Shown piece by piece: positions 1 through 6,734 of a DNA stretch of 7,280 nt. Below the pieces are notes generated by a model. It was not told the DNA's origin and did not search any database. It saw only the letters and a program-made list of their open reading frames with translations. Origin of the DNA: Candidatus Zixiibacteriota bacterium (GTDB lineage: Bacteria; Zixibacteria; MSB-5A5; GN15; FEB-12); assembly GCA_003641345.1 (NCBI GenBank), contig QNAD01000099.1:1-7280 (forward strand). Reading direction: 5' to 3'. How positions within the stretch are numbered: position 1 is the stretch's first letter; every line of letters begins with the position of its first letter. The position numbers and the translations under genes were made by a program.

Positions 1-693
1 AATCATAAAAAATACAGACATAGAATAATAAATAACCGGCTTTAATTCCCTATATTGAAACCATAATAGAAAAGGAACAGGGATAACCGCCAGTGCAATC
101 TGAAATCTTACCATCCAAGCTAAGCCGGTTAATAAACCGGCTATGACTAACCAATTGTTTATCTTGGTAAATTGATATTTATATATTGCATAAATAGCAA
201 CAATCCAAAAATGCCCGCCAACTACTTCAATAAGATTCCTGACTGATAAAAATGGCACACCAAAATGCAACGCTCCTACTAATCCGGCAATTAAAGCAAA
301 TCTGACAGATTTTGTGATATCTAACGTTAGTCGGTAATAAATATATACAGGGATTAAAGATAAAATGGCGTGTATTGCTCGTATAAAATACATCATATTA
401 TCAAGTGAAACAACTCCGAAAAATCTAAGAATTTTCATCTGTCCTAAAAGAAAAAGATTATATAATGGAAACCTATTCAGTTCTGAAGGTGGATTTTTTG
501 CCCAAGCTAATAACCCATCGCTATTGAAAACACCATAACGCAACCAGTCATAAGCTATCGCAATTGTTTCAAAGTGATCATCGGAAGCCATATACCCTTT
601 AGAATAAATAACTGCCAACAATCTTACCAGAAGTGCGGATATCATTATCGTAGCTAATGGATATTTATCAAAAATATATGTTCTGTTTTTCAT
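1..693 (-). CDS. GT-C superfamily glycosyltransferase (GT22/PIG-B/ALG9-like), partial, C-terminus off the left edge
   Basis: The reverse strand is open for 231 codons from an ATG at 693 to the window edge; an in-frame TAA lies immediately upstream of that ATG, so the start is well bounded, although no good SD is visible. The product is polytopic and hydrophobic. A first membrane segment (about residues 13-30) is followed by an acidic loop, DDHFE at 38-42, in the place where GT-C lipid-sugar transferases carry their catalytic acidic motif in the first periplasmic loop. Later come RAIHAILSLIPVYIYY, SVRNLIEVVGGHFW and GLAWMVRFQ, which resemble the spaced R...E and membrane-Arg pattern of GT22 (PIG-B/ALG9-type) mannosyltransferases. 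By family knowledge it would transfer a sugar from a polyprenyl-phosphate donor at the periplasmic face of the inner membrane. The acceptor and the sugar cannot be told. The superfamily call is fairly safe; the GT22 label is a guess from memory of motifs. It is transcribed away from the protease gene. Confidence 0.62.
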   Translation of the reverse strand, partial: MKNRTYIFDKYPLATIMISALLVRLLAVIYSKGYMASDDHFETIAIAYDWLRYGVFNSDGLLAWAKNPPSELNRFPLYNLFLLGQMKILRFFGVVSLDNMMYFIRAIHAILSLIPVYIYYRLTLDITKSVRFALIAGLVGALHFGVPFLSVRNLIEVVGGHFWIVAIYAIYKYQFTKINNWLVIAGLLTGLAWMVRFQIALAVIPVPFLLWFQYRELKPVIYYSMSVFFMI

Positions 694-797
694 TTAGCCA
701 AATATCAACCGATAAAGTATAACGGGCAAGAATTAATTTAAGTTAAAATTTGTTTTCTTAAGAAAAATCTGTTATTTCAGATTAAATTGAGAACTAT
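694..797. promoter_or_regulatory. Divergent intergenic region with two inverted repeats
   Basis: This 104-base spacer lies between the minus-strand glycosyltransferase and the plus-strand protease gene, so it should hold both promoters. On the minus strand TATACT (716-721) is a fair -10 box about 23 bases from the ATG at 693, but its best -35 (TTAACT, 741-746) is 19 bases away. On the plus strand no convincing -35/-10 pair is seen. Two symmetric elements are present: a perfect 14-base palindrome TTTTCTTAAGAAAA at 753-766 and, overlapping its end, AATCTG (766-771) with CAGATT (778-783) separated by 6 bases. They could be operator sites or a small hairpin in the protease leader. In such AT-rich DNA chance is also possible. 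Confidence 0.35.
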
Positions 798-2351
798 ATG
801 TATAAAATATTTATAACCATAATTCTTCTTGTTAGCAGTGTTACTGCTGTAAGTATTGATTCTTTGTTAGTTAAATCTATCGGAGGAGTTAAAGGATATG
901 AAGCCTTAAAAAATCTGGAAATTATAACCACCGAAGGTACAGTAATATTAAACGGCATATCAGGCAAATTCAAGCAGATAATAAAAATGCCTGATAAACT
1001 TTATATTGAAATTAATATGGAAGATTTCAGTCTTATTCAAGGCTATGATGGAATTACTGCATGGGGCAAAGATTTAAACGGATCTTACACTGAAATCACC
1101 GGTTATGAAAAAAATAATATGCTAAGCACACTGTATTTTGATTCTTTTTCAAATCTTAGTATTGGTTCTGTCCCCGGGGCATATAATTATATTGGATTAG
1201 TTAATTATAATAATGATGAATTCCATCAAATTGATTTTTACCCGCTCAATCTTGATACCGTTTCAATATATTTTGATAATAATACCGGACTGAGAGCTAT
1301 ATCAATGAGCAAATTGGATAATTTAAATACAATTACAACTTTTAGCGATTATCGAACAATCAACGATATCTTATTCCCATTTTATTTACATGCAACTGTC
1401 GAAAGTGCTAATCTCAATACGGATTTTAGTGTGAAGACAATTCAAATTAATCAAAAAATATCTGATTCGATATTTAATATGCCTTCTCAAAAACCATCAA
1501 ATTTCTTCTTTCCGCCAGAATCTTCTAAAGTTTCAGTAAATATAGATTACAAATTAGGACATTTACGAATACCGGTAATATTAAACGGCAAAAGAAAACT
1601 CTGGATGATTCTTGACTCGGGAGCATCAAGCACAATTTATCACAAACCTGCAATTGAGGATTTAGAGCTTAAAGTTGTTGGAACAATTCCGGCTAAAGGA
1701 ATCGGCGGATATGATGATGCTGAACTGGTTAGGGTTGATTCTCTCAAAGTTGGAGAGATTGTTCTAAAAAATAAATTAAATGGCAGTCTTAATATGAGTG
1801 GGCTTAATAAATCTACTCCGAATAATGACAGATTTGGTGGGATTTTAGGATATGATTTTTTATCGGAATTTCCAACTTTGATAGATTATAAAAATTCAAT
1901 TATTACATTTTACAATCCGGATAGCTTCGAGCCTTTGCCAAATGGAATTGAGATTCCTTTTTCTTTAACTATGCAGGTTCCTACCGTAGTCGCATCAATT
2001 AATGGAATCAGCGGACAATTCATTGTAGATTTGGGTAATGCTTTTGGGCTTATTATACATAAACCATTCTATAACCAAAATAAGTTGGAAAATATCTTTG
2101 AAAATATTAAAGAAACCGATAGTAAACTTAAAGGTATTGGAAAAGCAACATTAAGAAAATCTGCAAATGCAACAGATTTTAGAATGGGAAAGATAAAAAT
2201 AGACACTCTAAAAGTTTTAATACCAGAGTCATCTGGTGGGATTAGCGGCTCTTTTGAAATCGCAGGAAATATTGGTAATTTACTTTTGGAAAATTATAAA
2301 ATTCTTTTTGATTATAAAAACCTAAGGTTGATTTTATATCAGTCAGATTAG
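798..2351 (+). CDS. Exported LolA-like / two-repeat retropepsin-like aspartyl protease
   Basis: The 517-residue protein starts at an ATG with only a weak SD (TTGAG just upstream). Residues 1 to about 17 form a hydrophobic signal peptide, so it acts in the periplasm or outside the cell. Residues ~22-240 look like a LolA/LppX-type half-barrel: an opening GG-containing helix, then a run of beta strands with a DGITAWG turn, as in outer-membrane lipoprotein-sorting-like proteins. From ~249 there are two retropepsin-like repeats. Repeat 1 (~249-375) has the active-site motif WMILDSGAS with D273, S274 and G275, a GIGGYDDAE flap-like segment, and the usual closing GGILGYDFL...IDYKN. Repeat 2 (~382-517) repeats the plan: QFIVDLGNAF with D411, L412 and G413, then GNIGNLLLENYKILFDYKN. 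Both aspartates are kept, but the second DTG/DSG hydroxyl residue is Leu. The two repeats could form one active site in cis, or repeat 2 could be degenerate. Substrate unknown. The protease and two-repeat calls are strong; the LolA-like call is moderate. Confidence 0.8.
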   Translation: MYKIFITIILLVSSVTAVSIDSLLVKSIGGVKGYEALKNLEIITTEGTVILNGISGKFKQIIKMPDKLYIEINMEDFSLIQGYDGITAWGKDLNGSYTEITGYEKNNMLSTLYFDSFSNLSIGSVPGAYNYIGLVNYNNDEFHQIDFYPLNLDTVSIYFDNNTGLRAISMSKLDNLNTITTFSDYRTINDILFPFYLHATVESANLNTDFSVKTIQINQKISDSIFNMPSQKPSNFFFPPESSKVSVNIDYKLGHLRIPVILNGKRKLWMILDSGASSTIYHKPAIEDLELKVVGTIPAKGIGGYDDAELVRVDSLKVGEIVLKNKLNGSLNMSGLNKSTPNNDRFGGILGYDFLSEFPTLIDYKNSIITFYNPDSFEPLPNGIEIPFSLTMQVPTVVASINGISGQFIVDLGNAFGLIIHKPFYNQNKLENIFENIKETDSKLKGIGKATLRKSANATDFRMGKIKIDTLKVLIPESSGGISGSFEIAGNIGNLLLENYKILFDYKNLRLILYQSD

Positions 2352-2379
2352 AAATATTTTCAATCTTAAAACCAATTTG

Positions 2380-2419
2380 TTGACATTAAAATTGAATTAC
2401 TATATTGTCAATCTATAAT
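2380..2419 (+). promoter_or_regulatory. Candidate sigma70-type promoter(s) for the omp-gap-pgk-tpiA-secG-tRNA run
   Basis: The 94-base spacer between the protease and omp genes holds a consensus -10, TATAAT at 2414-2419, with TTGAAT at 2392-2397 as -35 (spacing 16). A perfect -35 hexamer TTGACA lies at 2380-2385, but its best -10 partner at 17 bases (TATTGT, 2403-2408) is weak. The first pair would start a transcript near 2426, giving omp a leader of about 20 bases. No terminator is visible after the protease stop, so some read-through from the protease gene is possible. This is inferred from sequence match only. Confidence 0.45.
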
Positions 2420-2435
2420 ATATTTTGAAAAATTT

Positions 2436-2439
2436 GAGG
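2436..2439 (+). promoter_or_regulatory. Ribosome binding site that fixes a TTG start for omp
   Basis: GAGG sits 6 bases ahead of the TTG at 2446. Starting there gives a positively charged N-terminus (MKIK) followed by a clean signal-peptide core. No ATG lies nearby in frame that would keep the signal peptide, so TTG is the likely start codon. Confidence 0.65.
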
Positions 2440-2445
2440 TAAGAT

Positions 2446-3126
2446 TTGAAAATTAAATTTTTATTTTTTCTTATTATTTTAGCTTTGTTGAATAGTTCTG
2501 CGTTTGGCATTGAAAAAGTAAAATCAGACTTTAACACAAAAAATCAGCTTGGCATCAGATTGGGAGCTTGGAGTAATGACGGTGGAACTCCTCTCGAAGT
2601 AATCCTAAGCGACCAAACAACAATCAAAACAAAAATCAATAGTGGAAATTTTTATTTCGAAGGCTACTACGGCCATCGCTTCAGCCCTATGTTAGTGGGT
2701 GAAATTGCTCTCGGCATTGTTAACAGGGGAACTGTTATTATCAATGATAATATTACTTTGCAGGACGATATTGGAAACCTGATGGTTTATCCCTTTTTAG
2801 CCCAGCTAAAACTTTATCCGCTATCAAAATCTAAAGCGACCCTGAAACCATACCTGGTAGCTGGCGGTGGCATGTATTATGCAAGGCAAAGTGTGCAATT
2901 TTCAACATCTTACTATGAACCATTTAGAAATGAGAAATCGGAAATAGATTTTAACTATGTTGTGGGTGGCGGATTTGATTATGCTTTTAATGAAAATATC
3001 GTTTTTGAAGTAAACACTAAATATTTTCCAATAAATTTCTCTAATTCATTGCTAAGAATTTCTGACTATTCTGCCGTTACTATAACTATAGGAATTAAGT
3101 ATATTTTCGAGAAACATAAAGAATAA
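2446..3126 (+). CDS. Outer-membrane beta-barrel protein (porin-like, OmpA/OmpW-size barrel)
   Basis: The 226-residue product has a signal peptide (residues 1-21, charged MKIK, hydrophobic core, probable cut after AFG). The mature part is about 205 residues of alternating strands rich in Gly and aromatic residues, for example FYFEGYYGHRF, the glycine-rich AGGGMYYARQ and VVGGGFDYAF. It ends in the strand AVTITIGIKYIF, which looks like the C-terminal beta-signal of barrel proteins, followed by five charged residues. Size and pattern fit a small, roughly 8-stranded outer-membrane barrel of the OMP_b-brl type. What it binds or transports cannot be told. It begins with TTG behind a GAGG SD, and its TAA lies only 24 bases ahead of gap, so it may be the first gene of the glycolytic operon or share its promoter. 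The barrel class is well supported; no specific family name is justified. Confidence 0.75.
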   Translation: MKIKFLFFLIILALLNSSAFGIEKVKSDFNTKNQLGIRLGAWSNDGGTPLEVILSDQTTIKTKINSGNFYFEGYYGHRFSPMLVGEIALGIVNRGTVIINDNITLQDDIGNLMVYPFLAQLKLYPLSKSKATLKPYLVAGGGMYYARQSVQFSTSYYEPFRNEKSEIDFNYVVGGGFDYAFNENIVFEVNTKYFPINFSNSLLRISDYSAVTITIGIKYIFEKHKE

Positions 3127-3138
3127 GAAATAATTACC

Positions 3139-3145
3139 AAGGAGG
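3139..3145 (+). promoter_or_regulatory. Near-perfect Shine-Dalgarno of gap
   Basis: AAGGAGG lies 5 bases ahead of the gap ATG. It is the strongest ribosome binding site in the window, as expected for an abundant glycolytic enzyme. Confidence 0.85.
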
Positions 3146-3150
3146 TTTTT

Positions 3151-4137
3151 ATGAAAGTTGGAATTAATGGATTTGGAAGAATCGGTCGTCTGGTTTTAAA
3201 AGCAGCTCGGAACACCGATATTGAATTTGTAGGAATCAATGATATCACTGATGCTAAAACTTTGGCTCACTTGTTGAAATATGATTCTGTCCACGGCAAA
3301 TTCCCCGGTGAAGTTTCAGCCAACGGTAATACCATCACGGTCGATGGTAAAAAAATACCGATTACAGCGGAATTTGACCCTGCCAAACTTCCATGGAAAG
3401 AATTGGGTGTTGATGTTGTTTTAGAATGTACCGGTAAATTCACTCAAAAAGATGATGCAATGAAACATATTCAAGCCGGAGCAAAAAAAGTTTTGATTTC
3501 TGCTCCCGCTAAAGGACATGACGGTACTTTTATCCCCGGTATAAATACTGACCAATATGATAAAAACAAACATGATGTTATTTCTATCGGTTCCTGCACC
3601 ACTAATTGTCTTGCTCCAATATCAAAAGTCTTGTTAGACAACTTTGGAATTGTTCAAGGCTTTATGACTACAATTCATTCCTATACCGGTGACCAGAGAA
3701 TTCTCGATGCACCACATAAAGACCTTCGTAGGTCACGTTCCGCTGCATTATCAATGATTCCTACTACAACCGGTGCCGCCAAAGCTATTGCTGAGGTCAT
3801 TCCGGAACTAACAGGAAAAATGGACGGTTGTGCTATAAGAGTTCCTACTCCAGACGGTTCGATGGTTGATTTAGCGGTAATACTTGAAAAAGAAGCAACT
3901 GCCAAAGAAATCAATGCGGCTATGAAAGAAGCGGCAACTAACTCACCTTTATCAGTTACTTTAGAATATTGTGAGGACCCGATCGTGTCCGTTGATATTA
4001 TTGGTAATCCAAACGGTTCAATTTTTGATGCGGCTATGACATTATCCGCCGGAAAATTCGTAAAAGTCTTTAGCTGGTATGATAATGAAAGTGGTTTCTC
4101 CCACCGGATGGTGGATATGATGCAAATGATGCTATAA
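3151..4137 (+). CDS. gap: Type I glyceraldehyde-3-phosphate dehydrogenase, phosphorylating
   Basis: It interconverts glyceraldehyde-3-phosphate, phosphate and NAD(+) with 1,3-bisphosphoglycerate and NADH in the cytoplasm. At 328 residues it is close to the usual 330-340. The N-terminal Rossmann fold opens with GINGFGRIGR. The catalytic signature SCTTNC places the nucleophile at C149 and the base at H176 (IHSYTGDQ), which matches the standard numbering without gaps. The Asp that binds the adenosine ribose of NAD is kept (GIND, D31 here, Asp32 in Bacillus numbering), and P188 is kept while position 187 is Ala instead of Leu. Together these favour NAD over NADP. The RRSRSAALSMIPTTTGAAKA and RVPTPDGSMVDL segments and the closing WYDNESGF are typical. 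It starts at ATG behind AAGGAGG and is followed after 13 bases by pgk. The function is secure. Confidence 0.98.
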   Translation: MKVGINGFGRIGRLVLKAARNTDIEFVGINDITDAKTLAHLLKYDSVHGKFPGEVSANGNTITVDGKKIPITAEFDPAKLPWKELGVDVVLECTGKFTQKDDAMKHIQAGAKKVLISAPAKGHDGTFIPGINTDQYDKNKHDVISIGSCTTNCLAPISKVLLDNFGIVQGFMTTIHSYTGDQRILDAPHKDLRRSRSAALSMIPTTTGAAKAIAEVIPELTGKMDGCAIRVPTPDGSMVDLAVILEKEATAKEINAAMKEAATNSPLSVTLEYCEDPIVSVDIIGNPNGSIFDAAMTLSAGKFVKVFSWYDNESGFSHRMVDMMQMML

Positions 4138-4150
4138 TTGGGAGAAAATT

Positions 4151-5365
4151 ATGAATAAAGTATCTATTAATAATATAAATTTTAAGAGCCGAAAAGTTTT
4201 GATTCGGGTAGATTTTAATGTCCCTCTTGATAAAAAATTGAACATTACCGATGACAGACGTATTAGAGCGGCTTTACCTACTCTTAAGAAAATCATTGAA
4301 GATGGCGGAAAAGTCATTGCCTGCTCTCATCTTGGTCGTCCTAAAGGTGAGCATAAACCTGAGATGTCTTTAAAGCCGGTAGCTGTTCGCTTATCAGAAT
4401 TGCTGGGACAAAAAGTTATTTTCGCAGATGATTGTATCGGTCCTGAAGCAACCAATCTGGCAGATAAACTAACCGATGGAGATTGTCTCCTTTTGGAAAA
4501 TCTTCGTTTTCATAAAGAAGAAACAGAAAACAATCTTGAGTTTGCGGAAAAATTAGCTTCAATGGCTGATATTTTTGTCAACGATGCTTTTGGAACAGCA
4601 CATCGTGCTCATGCCTCGACCGAAGGTGTTACAAGATTTTTTAATCAATCTGTTGCCGGTTATCTTATGGAAAAAGAACTTCGTTATCTTGGTTCAGCAC
4701 TATCCAATCCAGAACGCCCCTTTGCGGCAATTTTAGGTGGTGCAAAAATTTCAGGTAAAATAGACGTGATTAACAATTTGATGAATCAGGTTGATTTGCT
4801 GATTATCGGTGGCGGCATGATGTTCACATTTGCTAAAGCTGTTGGTTATAATATTGGTGATTCTTTGTTAGAAGAAGAAAAAGTGTCTCTGGCAAAAGAA
4901 CTAATTGAAAAATGCAAAAATGCCAAAGCCAAACTTGTTTTCCCGTGCGATGTTTTGATTTCTGACGAGATTTCAGAGACAGCTAAAACTGAAGTTGTCG
5001 ATGTGGATAAAATCCCTGATGGCAAAAAAGGTCTTGATATTGGTCCGGCTACTATTGAGTTATTCAAAAATGAACTTGCCTCGGCTAAAACAATTATCTG
5101 GAATGGTCCAATGGGAGTATTTGAATACTCTCCTTTTGCCAAAGGAACTCTTGCCATAGCTGAACTGCTTGCTGATTTAACTGCCAAAGGTGCTACTACT
5201 GTTGTTGGTGGCGGTGATTCAGCGGCGGCAGTTTCAAAAGTCGGACTGGATAATAAACTTTCCCATATTTCCACAGGCGGCGGTGCTTCTCTTGAGTTTC
5301 TCGAAGGGAAATTATTGCCAGGAGTTGAAGCATTAACTCCAATAACAGAAACACAAAAGGTATAA
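4151..5365 (+). CDS. pgk: Phosphoglycerate kinase
   Basis: It transfers the acyl phosphate of 1,3-bisphosphoglycerate, the product of the gene just upstream, to ADP, giving ATP and 3-phosphoglycerate. The 404 residues are a normal bacterial length and cover both lobes. In the N-lobe, RVDFNVPL (R19, D21, N23), SHLGRPKGE, LLENLRFHKEE and FVNDAFGTAHRAHAS carry the 3-phosphoglycerate-binding residues. In the C-lobe, GGAKISGKID, the GGGMMFTF loop, FPCDVLISD, IWNGPMGVFE and GGGDSAAAV...HISTGGGASLEFLEG make up the nucleotide site and hinge. The start is an ATG with SD GGGAG (4140-4144) 13 bases after the gap stop. Its own stop is two bases ahead of the tpiA ATG, so the two are probably translationally coupled. 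No key residue is missing. Confidence 0.98.
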   Translation: MNKVSINNINFKSRKVLIRVDFNVPLDKKLNITDDRRIRAALPTLKKIIEDGGKVIACSHLGRPKGEHKPEMSLKPVAVRLSELLGQKVIFADDCIGPEATNLADKLTDGDCLLLENLRFHKEETENNLEFAEKLASMADIFVNDAFGTAHRAHASTEGVTRFFNQSVAGYLMEKELRYLGSALSNPERPFAAILGGAKISGKIDVINNLMNQVDLLIIGGGMMFTFAKAVGYNIGDSLLEEEKVSLAKELIEKCKNAKAKLVFPCDVLISDEISETAKTEVVDVDKIPDGKKGLDIGPATIELFKNELASAKTIIWNGPMGVFEYSPFAKGTLAIAELLADLTAKGATTVVGGGDSAAAVSKVGLDNKLSHISTGGGASLEFLEGKLLPGVEALTPITETQKV

Positions 5366-5367
5366 TT

Positions 5368-6120
5368 ATGCGCCAACAGATTATTGCCGGAAACTGGAAA
5401 TTGTTTGGTACTATTGCCGAAACAGATAACCTTCTAAAAGGTCTTTTAGATGGCAATAGTAATAACCCAAAATGTAAAGTTATTGTCTGCCCTCCTTATA
5501 CTTCGCTACAATACGCTTCTAACTTGTTGCGAGATAGCCATATTGCTGTGGGCGGGCAGGACATGTCGGTCCATCAGAATGGAGCTTTTACAGGTGAAGT
5601 CTCTGCAGAGATGCTCTTGACAGTTGGAGCTTCCTACATTATATTAGGCCACTCTGAGAGAAGGCAGTACCATGGTGAAACTGACCAGGGGGTAAATGCC
5701 AAGGCTTTAAAAGCTTTTGAAGCCGGCTTGACTCCCATTATTTGTGTCGGGGAAACTCTTGAACATAGAGAAAGTGGTAAGACCGAAGAGATTATTGCTT
5801 CTCAGATTGATGGATGTCTCTCGGGTTTTTCTGCCGATTTAATTAAAAAATCGGTTCTTGCTTATGAGCCGGTCTGGGCAATCGGAACCGGCAAAACAGC
5901 AACACCGGAGATGGCTTGTGAAGTTCACAAATTTATCCGTGAACGAGTTGCAAAGATTGATAATGATGCGGCTTTGATGATGCCGATTTTATATGGAGGC
6001 TCGGTCAAACCGAATAATGCTGAAAGCTTATTAAGCGAAACAGATATTGACGGAGCTCTTGTTGGAGGTGCGGCGCTTAAGGCTGATGATTTTATTGCGA
6101 TAATAAATGCTGTTAAATAA
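5368..6120 (+). CDS. tpiA: Triose-phosphate isomerase
   Basis: It interconverts dihydroxyacetone phosphate and glyceraldehyde-3-phosphate, feeding the dehydrogenase encoded two genes upstream. The 250-residue TIM barrel keeps the full active site: N9 and K11 in AGNWKLF, the electrophile H95 in LGHSERR, the catalytic base E167 in AYEPVWAIGTGKTA with the phosphate-closing loop 6, and the phosphate-binding YGGSVKP and GALVGGAAL near the C-terminus. A mild oddity is NWKLFG where most enzymes have NWKMNG; the catalytic Lys is untouched. The ATG is two bases after the pgk stop, and its SD (AAAGG, 5356-5360) lies inside the end of pgk, which points to coupled translation. secG follows after 15 bases. 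Confidence 0.98.
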   Translation: MRQQIIAGNWKLFGTIAETDNLLKGLLDGNSNNPKCKVIVCPPYTSLQYASNLLRDSHIAVGGQDMSVHQNGAFTGEVSAEMLLTVGASYIILGHSERRQYHGETDQGVNAKALKAFEAGLTPIICVGETLEHRESGKTEEIIASQIDGCLSGFSADLIKKSVLAYEPVWAIGTGKTATPEMACEVHKFIRERVAKIDNDAALMMPILYGGSVKPNNAESLLSETDIDGALVGGAALKADDFIAIINAVK

Positions 6121-6122
6121 AT

Positions 6123-6128
6123 AAGGAG
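6123..6128 (+). promoter_or_regulatory. Ribosome binding site that fixes a TTG start for secG
   Basis: AAGGAG overlaps the region just after the tpiA stop and sits 7 bases ahead of the TTG at 6136. The next in-frame ATG is at codon 43, beyond the first membrane helix, so TTG is the only start that gives a complete SecG. Confidence 0.75.
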
Positions 6129-6135
6129 AAGATTC

Positions 6136-6597
6136 TTGTTCACTATTTGGATTGTATTTCATGTAATTATTTGTATTGCTTTGGTTGTGGTTGTATTACT
6201 TCAATCAAGTAAAGGCGAAGGTTTAGCAGGTTCTGCTTTCGGCGGTGGTGGAGGCGGAGGCATGTCTGGTGCTGTTTTTGGCGGACGCGGTGCAGCTTCT
6301 TTTCTCTCAAAACTAACAACTATTTTTGCGGTTGTTTTCATGCTGAACTGCGGTGGACTGGCATTTTTATCTGCTTCTGACAGAGTTACGTTTGATAGCC
6401 CGAGCTCTACTACTCCAACTGAATCAGTTGTTACTCGTGAAGCCACAAAAGAACGAGAGCAAGCCCTAAAACTTCAGCAGGAACAGCAACAACAACAGTC
6501 TGATTCTGCACTGGAAAGTATTCAGATACTTCCTAACGAAGCTGCCGATAAACAAACTGAAACACCAACTCAAACAGAAAATACCGGCGGTAATTAA
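6136..6597 (+). CDS. secG: Preprotein translocase subunit SecG with a long Gln-rich C-terminal tail
   Basis: SecG is the small accessory subunit of the inner-membrane SecYEG channel and aids SecA-driven protein export. The SecG pattern is clear: membrane helix 1 (~3-22), the LLQSSKGEGLAGSAFGG loop, a glycine-rich stretch with seven Gly in a row at 36-42, FGGRGAASFLSKLT, and membrane helix 2 (~59-79). The loop motif matches the SecG family consensus of LLQ, KG, FG and a following T before helix 2. At 153 residues it is longer than the common 75-110. The extra C-terminal ~70 residues are low-complexity: Ser/Thr-rich, then charged, then a Gln cluster (~114-121), then Thr/Glu/Asn. SecG helices place both ends in the periplasm in E. 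coli, so the tail may be periplasmic; this is inferred. It starts with TTG and sits 15 bases after tpiA and 40 bases ahead of tRNA-Leu. Confidence 0.93.
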   Translation: MFTIWIVFHVIICIALVVVVLLQSSKGEGLAGSAFGGGGGGGMSGAVFGGRGAASFLSKLTTIFAVVFMLNCGGLAFLSASDRVTFDSPSSTTPTESVVTREATKEREQALKLQQEQQQQQSDSALESIQILPNEAADKQTETPTQTENTGGN

Positions 6598-6637
6598 AAT
6601 TACTGTTGGAGTTTAAGATTCTGTTTGATGAAATAAT

Positions 6638-6719
6638 GCGGAAGTGGTGGAACTGGTAGACACGCCATCTTGAGGGGGTGGTGGGGAAACTCGTGCGGGT
6701 TCGAGTCCCGCCTTCCGCA
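6638..6719 (+). tRNA. tRNA-Leu, anticodon GAG
   Basis: It folds fully by eye. The acceptor stem GCGGAAG (6638-6644) pairs with CTTCCGC (6712-6718), with discriminator A at 6719. The anticodon stem CCATC (6665-6669) pairs with GGTGG (6677-6681) around the 7-base loop TTGAGGG, which puts anticodon GAG at 6672-6674 (reads CUC and CUU). A long class II variable arm (6682-6694) is as expected for leucine. The T arm is GCGGG, loop TTCGAGT, CCCGC (6695-6711). The 3' CCA is not encoded, so it must be added by the CCA enzyme. It lies 40 bases after secG with no clear promoter between, so it is probably cut from the operon transcript. Confidence 0.97.
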
Positions 6720-6734
6720 TAAATAATAAATTTC

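Noticed and set aside
2352..2445. Terminator after the protease gene
   Set aside because: No GC-containing hairpin followed by a T run is present in this spacer.
4846..5376. Minus-strand reading frame of 176 codons
   Set aside because: It lies wholly opposite pgk, whose identity is certain, and shows no family motif or SD. The Ser/Pro-rich composition is typical of an antisense shadow.
5196..5456. Minus-strand reading frame of 86 codons over the pgk-tpiA junction
   Set aside because: It overlaps two secure genes and shows no SD or recognisable motif.
6241..6261. GGN repeat tract as a possible microsatellite or phase-variable repeat
   Set aside because: The codons are mixed (GGC, GGT, GGA) and the unit is a whole codon, so a slip would not shift the frame. 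It is better explained as a glycine-rich protein loop.
6201..6446. Minus-strand reading frame with a proline run
   Set aside because: The proline run is only the complement of the glycine codons of SecG.
6598..6637. A separate promoter for tRNA-Leu
   Set aside because: TTGGAG at 6606-6611 has no usable -10 at the right distance ahead of the tRNA 5' end; the AT-rich match touches the tRNA start itself.
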